Shown: positions 16,653-26,320, numbered from the stretch's first letter. The stretch is 64,000 nt of DNA from Bradyrhizobium sp. C9 (GCF_002532045.1 NZ_NWTG01000014.1:124001-188000); one strand, 5' to 3'. Made by a program: numbers and translations. The notes: a model not told the origin generated them from the letters alone.

Positions 16653-18242
16653 TCAATGCGCGTCGCCGCCGCCTGCGGTCATCGACGGCGGCTTGTTGAC
16701 GAACAGCACCAGCAGGCTGAGCCCGACATAGAACAGCGACAGCATGAAGAAGGCGTCGCCATAGCTCATCACCTGCGCCTGGCGGTGCACCAGCTGCGAC
16801 AGCTGCTTCATCGCCATGGTGGTGGCATCGCCCATGCCCTGCAGGCGCTGGGCGAAATTGTTGAGGGTCTCGACCGCGGTTGCATTGCCCCAGGTGACGC
16901 GATCCTGCAGCCGCGCGATGTGCAGATCGGTGCGGTCGTTGAGCGCTTCGTTGATCAAAGCGAGCCCGAGCGCGCCGCCGAGATTGCGCATCAGGTTGAA
17001 CAGGCCGGAGGCGTTCTTGACGCGGTCCTGCGGTAGCGTGGCGAGCGCGATGTTGTTGGTCGGCACCATCGCGCACATCATGCCGATGCCGCGCAGAATC
17101 TGCGGCACCAGGAGCTCGTAGAAGTCGTACTCGCGGGTGATCCAGGTCATCTGCCAGGAGCCGAGCGCGAAGGTGACGAGGCCGAAGGCGATGATGTAGC
17201 GCAGATCGACCTTCTGCATGAGACGGCCGACCACCGGCGCCATGAAGAACATCGTCATGCCGGAGATGAACATGGTCTCGCCGATCATCAGCGCGCTGTA
17301 GCCGCGGATCTCGGCGAGATAGCGCGGATAGACGTAGGTCAGGCCGTACAGCCCGATGCCGATGCAGAACTGCAGCACGCAGCCGACCGCGAAGTTGCGG
17401 TTGGAGAAGGCATAGAGGTCGACGATCGGCTCCTCCGCGGTCAGCACCCGCCAGAAGAAGGCGACCGCCGAGACGAAGCCGATCGCGGCGCAGACCGCCA
17501 CCGAAGTGTCCTGCAGCCACTCATATTGCGGGCCTTCCTCGAGCACATATTCGAGCGAGCCGAGGAAGCCACCCATGAAGATCAGGCCCCACCAGTCGAA
17601 GCGATCGAGCAGCGCGAAGTTCGGCTGGTCGAAATCGATCAGCGCCAGCACGCCGATGGTGATGATGACGCCGGGGACGATGTTGATGAAGAACAGCCAG
17701 TGCCACGACATCAGGTCGGTGATGTAGCCGCCGACGGTCGGCCCAACGGTCGGCGCCAGCGTCGCGACGAGGCCGATGATCGGCGCCACGATGTAGAACT
17801 TGGAGCGCGGGAAGATGGTGTAGGCCGAGGCGAACACCGTCGGGATCATGCCGGCGCCGAGGAAACCCTGCAGCGCGCGCCACAGGATCATCTGCTCGAT
17901 CGAGGAGGCGAAGCCGCACAACAGGCTCGACACCGTGAAGCCGAACGCCGAGATCGCAAACAGCAGCCGGGTGCCGAGCGCGCGCGACAGGAAGCCGGAC
18001 AGCGGGATCGCGATCACCTCGGCGATCAGATAGGCGGTCTGCACCCACGACACTTCGGTCGAGGACGCCGACAGGCCGGCCTGGATCTCGGTGAGCGAGG
18101 CCGAGACGATCTGGATGTCCAGGATCGACATGAACATGCCGAACACCATGATGATGAAGGCGACCACCCGCTTGGGCTGGAGCCGCTCGGTCTCGGAGGC
18201 GCCGGTCATCATCGAAGGCGAAGCAGTGGTCGCGTCGGCCAT
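16653..18242 (-). CDS. EmrB-type MFS efflux transporter (DHA2 family)
   Basis: A 529-residue, predicted 14-helix drug:H+ antiporter of the DHA2 family. Landmarks include FGMFMSILDIQIVSASL in helix 1, WVQTAYLIAEVIAIPLSG, the GTRLLF motif-A region, RALQGFLGAGMIP, and the motif-C stretch PTVGPTVGGYITD. The protein pairs with the membrane-fusion protein encoded 50 bp upstream to span the periplasm with an outer-membrane channel encoded elsewhere. Its partner and the divergent TetR gene show it is a regulated efflux pump. Confidence 0.95.
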   Translation of the reverse strand: MADATTASPSMMTGASETERLQPKRVVAFIIMVFGMFMSILDIQIVSASLTEIQAGLSASSTEVSWVQTAYLIAEVIAIPLSGFLSRALGTRLLFAISAFGFTVSSLLCGFASSIEQMILWRALQGFLGAGMIPTVFASAYTIFPRSKFYIVAPIIGLVATLAPTVGPTVGGYITDLMSWHWLFFINIVPGVIITIGVLALIDFDQPNFALLDRFDWWGLIFMGGFLGSLEYVLEEGPQYEWLQDTSVAVCAAIGFVSAVAFFWRVLTAEEPIVDLYAFSNRNFAVGCVLQFCIGIGLYGLTYVYPRYLAEIRGYSALMIGETMFISGMTMFFMAPVVGRLMQKVDLRYIIAFGLVTFALGSWQMTWITREYDFYELLVPQILRGIGMMCAMVPTNNIALATLPQDRVKNASGLFNLMRNLGGALGLALINEALNDRTDLHIARLQDRVTWGNATAVETLNNFAQRLQGMGDATTMAMKQLSQLVHRQAQVMSYGDAFFMLSLFYVGLSLLVLFVNKPPSMTAGGGDAH

Positions 18243-18292
18243 GGGCTCATCAGGCTCCGCGCTTCGAACCTGCGGTTCGAAGCTTCAAGGCA

Positions 18293-19618
18293 TCACTGCG
18301 GATGGATCATCATCGGCGCGTCGAGGTCGGTATCGGCGTCGGCGTCGGCCGCGCCCTCTCGCGTGTCGACGGTGGTATAGACCGACATGCCGGCGCGCAG
18401 CATGCCCTGCTTCGCGACGCTGTTCGGCACGCGGATGCGGACCGGCAGGCGCTGCACGATCTTGGTGAAGTTGCCGGTGGCGTTGTCGGGCGGCAGCAGC
18501 GTGAACACCGAGCCTGCGGCCGGCGAGATGCTGTCGACGATGCCGGTGAACTTGCGGAAGCCGTAGGCGTCGACCTTGATCGTCACCCGCTGGCCCGTGC
18601 GGATGCGCTTGAGCTGGGTCTCTTTGTAGTTGGCGTCGATGAAGACGCCGTCGAGCGGCACCACGTTGCCGAGGCGCTGGCCGACATTGATGTAGTCGCC
18701 GGTGTTGACCAGGCGGTTGGAGAAGGTGCCGTCGACCGGTGCGCGCACCTTCGTGAAATCGAGATCGCGCTCGGCCTTGGCGAGCTGGGTCTGCAATTCG
18801 GCGAGCTGGGCGCGGGCCTCGGCCTGCTGCGCTTTGGTCACCTCGACATTGTCCTTGGCCGCATCATAGGCCGCCTGCGCCGAGCGCACCGCAGCCGCCC
18901 CCTGGTCGCGGCCGGCTTCGGAGACTTCGAAGGTGGCGCGCGAGGCAAATCCCTTGGTGCTCAGCGCCTGCTGGCGATCGTAATCGAGATCGGCGCGCTT
19001 CAGACCGGCCTGCGCGGACACCAGCTGCGCCTGCGCCTGCTCGACCGCGCTCACCGCGGCGGCAACCTGGCGGCCGATGCGCTCGATCGTCGCCTGCTGG
19101 GTCCCGATCCTGGTGCGGGCGGCGTCGACCGCGATGCGATAGTCGCCGTCATCGATCCGGAAGATCACGTCGCCTGCGCGCACCAGCGCGTTGTCGCCGG
19201 GCAGGATCGCCGCGATATGGCCCGCGACGCGCGCGCCGAGCATGGTGTTGTTGGCGCGGACATAGGCGTCGTCGGTCGAGATGTAGAAGCGCCCGACCAT
19301 CAGGTAATAAGCGGCATAGCTCGCGGCAGCGAACGCCAGTAGCCCGACCACACCCATCATCACGAATTTGCGCTTGCCGGACTTCGGCGCGGCGGCAGCC
19401 GGCGCCGCCTTCTCGGGCGCAGAAGCAGGCGGCGCCCCGGCGGGACCCTTTTCGCCAGGCCCCTTGTCGCCGGGACCCTTGGCCTCGTCGGCCCTTTTGG
19501 CTTCGTCCGTTCTGGCCTGCTCGCCGTGATCGGCGGATGCCTCGCGCGCCATCGCGTCCTCGGCCATCTCAGGCTCGGAACGAACAATGCGTGCAGCCTG
19601 ATCCCGTGCTGCGGCCAT
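18293..19618 (-). CDS. EmrA-type membrane fusion protein (HlyD family)
   Basis: Periplasmic adaptor of the tripartite efflux pump with the EmrB-type gene downstream. The 441-residue protein has an unusual charged, low-complexity cytoplasmic tail (residues 1-84, Ala/Glu/Lys/Pro/Gly). One membrane helix follows (about 85-107), then the lipoyl half-motifs (YVRANNTMLGARVAGHIAAI), a long coiled coil (about 170-290) and a beta-barrel ending in RAGMSVYTTVDT. The first gene of the two-gene operon, it begins 83 bp from the operator palindrome that probably controls it. Confidence 0.94.
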   Translation of the reverse strand: MAAARDQAARIVRSEPEMAEDAMAREASADHGEQARTDEAKRADEAKGPGDKGPGEKGPAGAPPASAPEKAAPAAAAPKSGKRKFVMMGVVGLLAFAAASYAAYYLMVGRFYISTDDAYVRANNTMLGARVAGHIAAILPGDNALVRAGDVIFRIDDGDYRIAVDAARTRIGTQQATIERIGRQVAAAVSAVEQAQAQLVSAQAGLKRADLDYDRQQALSTKGFASRATFEVSEAGRDQGAAAVRSAQAAYDAAKDNVEVTKAQQAEARAQLAELQTQLAKAERDLDFTKVRAPVDGTFSNRLVNTGDYINVGQRLGNVVPLDGVFIDANYKETQLKRIRTGQRVTIKVDAYGFRKFTGIVDSISPAAGSVFTLLPPDNATGNFTKIVQRLPVRIRVPNSVAKQGMLRAGMSVYTTVDTREGAADADADTDLDAPMMIHPQ

Positions 19619-19701
19619 AACTAAGGCTCCCCAGAAAAAATCTCGACGCCCGCAATGGCGGAAGAAGGGCCGTGCGGCGCATCGTCACTCCCACCATTAC
19701 C

Positions 19702-19724
19702 ATTGACCGAACCGTTCGGTCAAT
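19702..19724. promoter_or_regulatory. Probable TetR operator palindrome
   Basis: A perfect inverted repeat with 11-bp arms (ATTGACCGAAC and GTTCGGTCAAT) around one central base. It sits between the divergent emrA-like and tetR-like genes, 78 bp from the TetR start. TTGACC/GGTCAA arms are typical of TetR-family operators controlling efflux genes. It probably controls both directions. Confidence 0.85.
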
Positions 19725-19808
19725 CTATATTCCCGCCCAGCGGATTATAAGGCTTCGATTCGTCCCGGACTGATTCCGGGTTGAGTTCTTTCGAGAGAAG
19801 CTAAATCA

Positions 19809-20456
19809 ATGGTTGTAGCGCCCCCAAACCCCCTCCACCTCGTCGTCGGCGACGAGGAGTCCTCGAAGCGCCGCCAGATCCTGGACGGCGCCCGCAAGGT
19901 ATTCCTGGAGCTCGGTTTCGACGGCGCCAGCATGGGCGAGATCGCCCGCGCCGCCGCCGTCTCCAAGGGCACCCTTTACGTGTATTTCCCCGACAAGGCC
20001 GGGCTGTTCGCGGCGATCGTCGAGGAGGAAAAGCGCGAGCAGGGCAAGGTCGCCTTCAACTTCGATCCGGCGCGCGACGTCGACACCACCCTCCCCGAAT
20101 TCGGCCGTGCCTATGTCGCGGTGCTGTGCCGGCCCGGCGGCGGCTCGGCGATCCGCACCGTGATGGCGATCGCCGAGCGGATGCCCGAGCTCGGCAGCCG
20201 GTTCTACACCCATGTGATCGCCTATACGGTCGAGCGCTTCGCCGCCTATCTCGAGACGCGCGCCGCACTCGGCGAGCTCGTGATCGACGACTACGAACTC
20301 GCCGCCTGGCAGTTCATGCAGATGTGCCAGGCGACGCTGTTCCAGGCGTTCATCTTCCAGGCCAATCCGTCGCCCTCGCCGGAGCGGATCGCTGATGTCG
20401 TCGACAGCGCGACGCGCGTGTTCTTCGCCGCCTACCGGCCGAAGCGGGCGGATTGA
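19809..20456 (+). CDS. TetR family transcriptional repressor
   Basis: A 215-residue regulator. The N-terminal helix-turn-helix spans about residues 20-65, including MGEIARAAAVSKGTLYVYFP and DKAGLFAAIVEEE; the ligand-binding domain follows. It is divergent from the EmrA/EmrB-type efflux operon, with a perfect palindrome in between, so the natural reading is local repression of the pump relieved by a substrate drug or metabolite. Confidence 0.95.
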   Translation: MVVAPPNPLHLVVGDEESSKRRQILDGARKVFLELGFDGASMGEIARAAAVSKGTLYVYFPDKAGLFAAIVEEEKREQGKVAFNFDPARDVDTTLPEFGRAYVAVLCRPGGGSAIRTVMAIAERMPELGSRFYTHVIAYTVERFAAYLETRAALGELVIDDYELAAWQFMQMCQATLFQAFIFQANPSPSPERIADVVDSATRVFFAAYRPKRAD

Positions 20457-20552
20457 TCCCCCCGCAGCGTCGATCCAATCCGACGGCTTCTTTTGGAAGT
20501 ACCGCAACTTCGCGCTTGTCGCGCGCCGCCGCCTCGCGCGACAATTCCCCGG

Positions 20553-21650
20553 ATGAACCGGCATATCGACCCAGATCAAATGTCCAGCGTGATGGCGCGG
20601 CTGGGGGACGCCGTGGTCGACCCGGCGGCATGGACCGGCATCATGACGTCGATCTGCGAAGCGGTGGGCGCAACCGGCGCCGTACTGCTGCAAAGCGACG
20701 TGCGGACCCCGGACGTGCCGCGCACCGCATCGACCGAAGAGATGGTGCAGCACTACTTCGCACACAACTGGCATGAGCAGGATTCGCGCGCTCCAGGCAT
20801 TCCGCGAGCAATGGCCGGCGAAGTGATCACCGATCAGGACTTCCTGACACCCGAGCAGATCCGGTCCGATCCGATGTACAACGAGGTGCTGTATCCGTTC
20901 GGCTTCAACTGGTTCGCCGGCATCGGCTTCTGGGCCGACAGCGCACCGTGGGTGCTGACGTTGCAGCGCACCGGAGCGGAAGGACATTTCGATACACGCG
21001 AGACGCGGTTGCTGGCGCAGCTGGGTCCGCGCCTGACGGAGACAGCGACATTGTCGACCGTGGTCGGCCGCATCGCGCTCGCCTCCATGACCGGTATCCT
21101 CGACCGGGTGCGGCAGCCGGCTGTCATACTCGACCGCGCGGGCCTCGTGATCGATCGCAACGAGGCCGCCGATGCCGGCTTCGATGCGGATATCAGGATC
21201 AGGGACCGCCGGCTGATCGTGCGCGACAAGGCGGCACAGGCGCGGCTTGATCAAGTCGTCGACCTGATCCGCAGCGCACCCGAGCGCGCGGCGCTGCCGA
21301 TCGAGCCGATCCTGATCCGCCGTACGCACAAGGGGCCGGTGGTGTTGCGCGTGTTGCCGGTCGACGGCGCGGCACGCAACGTCTTCCTCGGCGCGCGGGC
21401 GATGCTGGTCTTCGCCAATTTGACGCCGCGGGCGATGCCCGAGCCCGGCATAGTCGCCCTGGCATTCGGCCTGACGCCGGCGGAAGCGCGGCTGGTGGCG
21501 CTGCTCGCGGGTGGCCTCTCGATCGCCGACGCTGCCGAACGGCTCGGGATCGTTCACGACACGGCACGCAACCAGTTGAAGTCGGCCTTCGCCAAGACCG
21601 GCACGCACCGCCAGCCCGAACTGGTCAGCCTCGTCCTGCGGATCGCCTGA
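20553..21650 (+). CDS. LuxR-type helix-turn-helix transcriptional regulator
   Basis: A 365-residue protein. The C-terminal 60 residues form a LuxR-type HTH (FGLTPAEARLVALLAGGLSI, then ADAAERLGIVHDTARNQLKS, then KTGTHRQPELV). The N-terminal region (about 1-180) is sensor-like and carries no autoinducer-binding signature I recognise. It starts MNRHIDPDQMSS, 97 bp after the TetR stop. Regulators of this layout are numerous in Bradyrhizobium and mostly uncharacterised. Target genes are not evident from the surroundings. Confidence 0.88.
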   Translation: MNRHIDPDQMSSVMARLGDAVVDPAAWTGIMTSICEAVGATGAVLLQSDVRTPDVPRTASTEEMVQHYFAHNWHEQDSRAPGIPRAMAGEVITDQDFLTPEQIRSDPMYNEVLYPFGFNWFAGIGFWADSAPWVLTLQRTGAEGHFDTRETRLLAQLGPRLTETATLSTVVGRIALASMTGILDRVRQPAVILDRAGLVIDRNEAADAGFDADIRIRDRRLIVRDKAAQARLDQVVDLIRSAPERAALPIEPILIRRTHKGPVVLRVLPVDGAARNVFLGARAMLVFANLTPRAMPEPGIVALAFGLTPAEARLVALLAGGLSIADAAERLGIVHDTARNQLKSAFAKTGTHRQPELVSLVLRIA

Positions 21651-21727
21651 GCATGGCGCCGCACCGGCGGGGCGCTTACCCTTCGAGACGCGCTGCACAC
21701 GCGTCAGCGTCACGAGAGAGATTCGAC

Positions 21728-22102
21728 TCAATCCACAATGATGGTCACCCGCCCGATTTCGTCCAGCACCGCCGGGCGTTGACCGCCGTAAGCGCCGCCC
21801 TTGAGCACGGCCGTATACGATCCAGCCGCGCGATAAACGTGGGTCCGTTTGAAGCCGCGGATCGGTGAGATCGTGTCATCGGTCCGGCCGTCGCCGAAAT
21901 CGAGCACGACCACCCCCTCCGGCATCCCCGGCCCCATGCCGGTGAAGATCACCTCGAGCGGCGCGGCGCCCGAGATCGGCGAAGCGGCAAGGGCACTTGT
22001 CGCGTTGATCTGCGTCGTCGAGGTCATGTCGATCACACCAAGGGTGATTGCGGAGATGGCAAATATCGGCAAACGCAACGTCATTTCGAATGTCCCGATC
22101 AT
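21728..22102 (-). CDS. Small secreted PKD-domain-like protein downstream of the metalloprotease
   Basis: A 124-residue protein with an N-terminal hydrophobic signal (MTLRLPIFAISAITLGVIDM) and a single Ig/PKD-like domain: GAAPLEVIFTG, LDFGDGRTDD and HVYRAAGSYTAVL are the classic PKD strand motifs. It lies 67 bp downstream of the serralysin-like gene on the same strand and may be co-transcribed. Two starts are possible (22102 or 22084). A companion or inhibitor role for the protease is speculation based on position. Confidence 0.7.
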   Translation of the reverse strand: MIGTFEMTLRLPIFAISAITLGVIDMTSTTQINATSALAASPISGAAPLEVIFTGMGPGMPEGVVVLDFGDGRTDDTISPIRGFKRTHVYRAAGSYTAVLKGGAYGGQRPAVLDEIGRVTIIVD

Positions 22103-22169
22103 CCACTCGCCGCAAGCAGATTGCGGCGGGTGGTTTTATGAATCAAGCCGCAGGACGCCCTCCTCCGGC

Positions 22170-25106
22170 TCAGACCAGATGGAAATCGCCTGCGTGCGCT
22201 TGCAGCTCCGCCGCCTTGATCCCGGCAAAGGTGATCGTATCGCCGAACGCGTCAGTTATGACAGCGCCAGCGGCGGTATCAGCCGTGTGATTGGATAGCA
22301 TGTCGTTCACGCTGGCGAAGATCGACTTGTCGAGTTGCACAGCGTCATTGTGCGCAACGAAATCGGTGATCACGTTGGTGCCGAAATGCGGGCGGAACAG
22401 GAACGTGTCCGGCCCGTTGTTGCCGGTCAACGTGTCACCATCGCCGCCGATCAGCACGTCCGGGCCATTGCCGCCGATCAGGATGTCGTGCCCCGCCGAG
22501 CCGTCGAGCACGTCCTGGCCGTTGCCGCCGTTCAGTGTGGTATGGCTTCCGGCTTGGTAATCGACGCCGGGATTGAACACGACGATGCTCAGCGTCGACG
22601 ATGCTGTTGCGCCATGCGGATCGGCAATCGTGTAGGCGAAGGTGTCCTGCGCGACGATCTGCGACGGCAAGCCCCCCTTGTTGGCGACATAGACATAGCT
22701 GCCGTCGGCATTCAGCGTCAGCGAGCCGTAGGTGCCGGCGATGGTGTGCCCGACATTGCCGGCCGCCCCGTCTACGGCGCTGACCACCGAGTGCCCCTGA
22801 TCGTGGATGTCAGGATCGGTGTCGTTGGACAGCACACCGTGCGACGCGTCAACCGACAGCGTCGACTTCTTGGCCGTGCCGTTGCTGTCCGCGACCGCGA
22901 TCGGCGCGTCATTGGCGCCGTTGATGGTGAGGACGACATCCTGGGTGACGGCCCCGCCATGCGCATCGTCGATGATGACGGGCACCGTGACGGTGAGGCT
23001 CTCGCCGACCGACAGGAAATCGAGATCCTTGTCGACGATGCTGTAGCTCCAGTCGATCTTGCCTGCGTTGGTGTTGCCGGCCTCGGGCATGATCGTAAAG
23101 GCGGCCTCGAGCGAGGCAATCTGCGTCGGCGTGAGTTCCGACGTGTAATCGTGCGTCGAGTCCTGCCAGGTCACTGTCTCGCCGGCGGCATCGATCGTCG
23201 CAGTCGGCCGGTCGTTGAGATCGGGATCAGTGAAGGCGATCGCGCCGGCGGTCGTATCCGGCGTCGAACTTCCGGTGACGCCGGGCAATTCGCTGATCGT
23301 GCCCGTCAGGTTGGACAGTGCCGGCACCACCGACACGGGATCATTGGTACCGGTGAAGACGACCGTGATCTGCTGGGTCGAAGTGTCACTGACGCTCGAG
23401 CCGGTGTGGTGGTCGGCCACCGTGACGTCGTAGACCACGGTCAGCGTCTCGCCAGCCGCCAGGAAGTCCAGATTCTTGTCCGCCAGGTCGAACTGCCAGT
23501 TGAGCGTCCCGCTGGTGCCGTCGACGCCAATCGAATCGGTCAGCGCCGTTGCGAGGGCCGCCTGCGTCGCGAGCGGAACCGTGACGCCGCCGGACCAGGT
23601 CGCGGTATCAAACGCCTCACTCGCGGTGTGAGTGTCGCCGGCATTCGCGTCGGTGAACGTCAGTGCGCCGAGAAATTCCTGCAGCGAGGCGGAATTGGTG
23701 GTGTTGGGCAATTCGGTCAGCGGATGCGGCGATCCCGGATCGGGCGACAGCACCGGCGGACGGTTCAGCACTTCGGTCTCGTTGAATGTGCCGTCGGCGA
23801 ACTCGAATTTCTGGATGTTGGTGACGGTGTCGGTGCCGTCAGGTGACCCGCCGCGCTGGTCGGCTATCTGGATCGCGCCGCTGCCGAGCAGGGTCGCGAT
23901 GTATTGCAGCCGGCTGCCGCTGTAGACGACCGTGTTGGTGCCGTCCCCGCCGTCGATCGTGTCGTTGCCGCCATTGCCGCGAAGCACGTTGTCGGCGGCG
24001 TTGCCGACGATCGTGTCGTTGCCCGAGCCGCCATTGGCGTCCTCGATCAGCGATGCGGTCTCGGTCGGGTCGTTCGGATCGATCAGCGCATTGGCGATGT
24101 TGCCGCGCGCGAAATACTCGGCGCCGCCCGCCCCGTTATTGCCGAGATCGGCGCGCTGCGCGTGCGCCGCGCTGGTGTCCAGAATGGTCCAGGCGCCGGG
24201 ATTGAGATCGATGGAGAGGTTGGTCGTGTAATTGGAGAAGTCGTAGGTGTCGGTGCCGCCGCCATCCCACAGCGTCATCAGCACGAAATTGCTTTGCGGC
24301 GCGCCCTGCCCGACGCCATCGATGAACTCCTCGCCGGTGGTCGGGCTCCAGGTATAGGTGGTGTTGCCGTTGTGCGCCGTGGCGCCATAGTTCGCGCCGT
24401 ACATGTACTGCAGCGCGGCGATGTCATCTTGCATGTAGGTGGTCGGATGATCGGGCGCGTTGTCACCATTGGTCGCATTGTCGCCAGGAAACTGGCTGTA
24501 GGTCATCACCGAGTATTCGTAGGAATTGTGATCAGCCGGCAGCGCGGGGAACGTCACGCCGTGCCCGTCCTGCGTGACGTGGCCGTGCTTCAATCCGAGA
24601 TTATGGCCGGTCTCGTGCATGATGCCGGCCGCATCCTGGAAGCTGCCGAGCACCGGATTGGTGTAGCCGCCGGTGACGAACCATGCGTCGCCTTGCGCGC
24701 CCATCGCGGAGAACGGCGCGTTTCCGTTGTAGCCCAGTTCGGGCGGATTGGCCTCCGCGGTGCCCGGCGCGTTGCCAGGCACGTGCAGTCCGGTGTGCTG
24801 GGCGACACTGCTGTCGTCGGTGTAGTCAATCTTGTCGGCATTGGCGTAGCGCAGCGTCGCGCCGGCACTCGTCGTCTCGGTGAAGGTGAGATTGGTGAAA
24901 CTTGCGACGTTGGCGAGCGCCGTACGCACCGCGGTCTGCTGTGCCGCGGTGAACGCGCTGAAATTGTCGATCTCCTGATAGCCGTATTCAGCGCTGCTGG
25001 TGGGAAACGAAAATGTCAGATTCTGCGCGCCGCCCGAACCCCACTCCCATCCCCAGAGAATGCCATCGATATCTGGATTACCGGACAAATTAACAACTTG
25101 AGTCAT
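22170..25106 (-). CDS. Serralysin-like M10 zinc metalloprotease with RTX repeats and VCBS/cadherin-like domains
   Basis: A 978-residue secreted metzincin. The zinc motif HETGHNLGLKH is at residues 164-174 (His164, His168, His174, catalytic Glu165). The Met-turn SVMTY is at 199-203, with Tyr203 as in serralysins. Calcium-binding RTX nonapeptides occur at about 358-390 (GGSGNDTIVGNAADNVL). Three VCBS/cadherin-like repeats follow (about 440-850, with FTDPDLNDRP and VLSNDTDPD). A second RTX block lies at about 857-901, and a C-terminal type I secretion tail ends GDFHLV. There is no Sec signal, as expected for type I export. No type I ABC/HlyD/TolC set is adjacent. A GGAG site precedes the ATG. 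Confidence 0.93.
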   Translation of the reverse strand: MTQVVNLSGNPDIDGILWGWEWGSGGAQNLTFSFPTSSAEYGYQEIDNFSAFTAAQQTAVRTALANVASFTNLTFTETTSAGATLRYANADKIDYTDDSSVAQHTGLHVPGNAPGTAEANPPELGYNGNAPFSAMGAQGDAWFVTGGYTNPVLGSFQDAAGIMHETGHNLGLKHGHVTQDGHGVTFPALPADHNSYEYSVMTYSQFPGDNATNGDNAPDHPTTYMQDDIAALQYMYGANYGATAHNGNTTYTWSPTTGEEFIDGVGQGAPQSNFVLMTLWDGGGTDTYDFSNYTTNLSIDLNPGAWTILDTSAAHAQRADLGNNGAGGAEYFARGNIANALIDPNDPTETASLIEDANGGSGNDTIVGNAADNVLRGNGGNDTIDGGDGTNTVVYSGSRLQYIATLLGSGAIQIADQRGGSPDGTDTVTNIQKFEFADGTFNETEVLNRPPVLSPDPGSPHPLTELPNTTNSASLQEFLGALTFTDANAGDTHTASEAFDTATWSGGVTVPLATQAALATALTDSIGVDGTSGTLNWQFDLADKNLDFLAAGETLTVVYDVTVADHHTGSSVSDTSTQQITVVFTGTNDPVSVVPALSNLTGTISELPGVTGSSTPDTTAGAIAFTDPDLNDRPTATIDAAGETVTWQDSTHDYTSELTPTQIASLEAAFTIMPEAGNTNAGKIDWSYSIVDKDLDFLSVGESLTVTVPVIIDDAHGGAVTQDVVLTINGANDAPIAVADSNGTAKKSTLSVDASHGVLSNDTDPDIHDQGHSVVSAVDGAAGNVGHTIAGTYGSLTLNADGSYVYVANKGGLPSQIVAQDTFAYTIADPHGATASSTLSIVVFNPGVDYQAGSHTTLNGGNGQDVLDGSAGHDILIGGNGPDVLIGGDGDTLTGNNGPDTFLFRPHFGTNVITDFVAHNDAVQLDKSIFASVNDMLSNHTADTAAGAVITDAFGDTITFAGIKAAELQAHAGDFHLV

Positions 25107-25477
25107 GGGAAAACTCCGTTTTGGGTGAAATGAAAAACGTCCCCAATTCCGTTCAGTTGTCTTGCTGACGTGCGATGCAATTCTTTCTGTTGAGGGTGAT
25201 TCCGATTTCGAAATTTGCGGCGCAAAGGCCGCTTGATCCGGGATTCACGAGCACCGCACTGAAATCCGCGGCGGCGCGCGAGATTGTTAGGCTTGCGGCA
25301 ACTACAAGTCAAACGTGTTTCACACTATAACAAAACCATAAATTGTTAGACGAATTCGTCGAAAATTTTGTGCGTGCTCAAGCACCGTCTGTGGGCAGCC
25401 TCATTCTGTGAGGGTAGTGTGATCGTCACAAACATGGAGGCACAGTCCGTGACTCCAATCACACGGGATCATCGCTG
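25107..25477. promoter_or_regulatory. AT-rich divergent promoter region of the metalloprotease and GNAT genes
   Basis: About 370 bp with no gene. The middle (about 25310-25380) is markedly AT-rich for this genome and contains the perfect palindrome GACGAATTCGTC (25349-25360) and TGTGATCGTCACA near 25420. It probably holds the promoters for both genes; no regulator is identified. Confidence 0.5.
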
Positions 25478-26320
25478 ATGAGCGACCTCATCATCCGACA
25501 TATGCGACCCGACGAGATCGCGCTCGCGATCGACTGGGCCGCGACGGAGGGATGGAATCCCGGTCTCGCCGATGCGGCCTGCTTTGCCGCCGAAGATTCG
25601 CAAGGATTTTTCGTCGGCGAACTCGACGGAGAGCCTGCGGCGGTGATCTCCTGCGTCAATTACGGCGCACAATTCTCCTTCCTCGGCTTCTACATCGTGC
25701 GCCCGGATCTGCGCGGCCGCGGCTACGGTCTGAAGATCTGGAACGCGGCCATCGCGCATGCGAGCCCGCGCGTGATCGGGCTCGATGGCGTGGTGGCGCA
25801 GCAGGCGAATTACCAAAAGTCCGGCTTCGCGCTCGCTTACGCCAATGTGCGCTACGGCGGCACGGTCACCGCACCGTCCGCGCCGAACCCCGGCATCGTC
25901 GCGCTGACCGAGGTGCCTATGGCGCTGATCGAGGCCGATGACGCCACGGTGTTTCCCGCGCCGCGTCCGGCCTTCCTGCGCGCCTGGATCAATACACCGG
26001 GACATGTCGGACGCGCGCTGATGCGCGGCGGCCGGCTGGCGGGCTGGGGTGTGATCCGCCCGTGCCGCACCGGCCGCAAGATCGGTCCGCTTGTCGCCGA
26101 CGACCGCGCCGGCGCCGAGACAATCCTGTCCGCATTGCTCGCGAGCGAAGACGACGGCGCGATATTCCTCGATGTCCCCGCGGTCAACCGCGACGCCGTG
26201 GCGCTGGCGCAAGGCCTCGGGCTGTCGCCGGTGTTCGAGACCGCGCGGATGTACACCGGCGCGATCCCGCCATTGCGGATCGATCGCGTGTTCGGCGTCA
26301 CGACGTTCGAACTCGGCTAG
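25478..26320 (+). CDS. GNAT family N-acetyltransferase with C-terminal Acetyltransf_18-type domain
   Basis: A 280-residue protein. The N-terminal GNAT domain (about 1-130) shows the acetyl-CoA loop RPDLRGRGYGLKIW with RGRGYG at 79-84. The C-terminal half (about 150-280) resembles the second acetyltransferase-like domain of YitH/HolE-type proteins (GWGVIRPCRTGRKIGPLVAD). Substrate unknown. It is divergent from the RTX protease. Confidence 0.88.
   Translation: MSDLIIRHMRPDEIALAIDWAATEGWNPGLADAACFAAEDSQGFFVGELDGEPAAVISCVNYGAQFSFLGFYIVRPDLRGRGYGLKIWNAAIAHASPRVIGLDGVVAQQANYQKSGFALAYANVRYGGTVTAPSAPNPGIVALTEVPMALIEADDATVFPAPRPAFLRAWINTPGHVGRALMRGGRLAGWGVIRPCRTGRKIGPLVADDRAGAETILSALLASEDDGAIFLDVPAVNRDAVALAQGLGLSPVFETARMYTGAIPPLRIDRVFGVTTFELG

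Noticed and set aside
19806..21731. 641-codon minus-strand frame opposite the TetR and LuxR genes
   Set aside because: It covers two well-supported genes on the other strand and reads as low-complexity Arg/His/Gly sequence without a domain.
22335..23846. 503-codon open frame on the plus strand inside the RTX protease gene
   Set aside because: It is antisense to a gene with an intact catalytic motif and many recognisable domains; its product is Arg/Val/Gly-rich with no family pattern. High GC produces such frames.
25449..25462. GTGA-N6-TCAC Crp-like site just before the GNAT gene
   Set aside because: It lies within 16-29 bp of the start codon and one such match is expected by chance in a window of this size.
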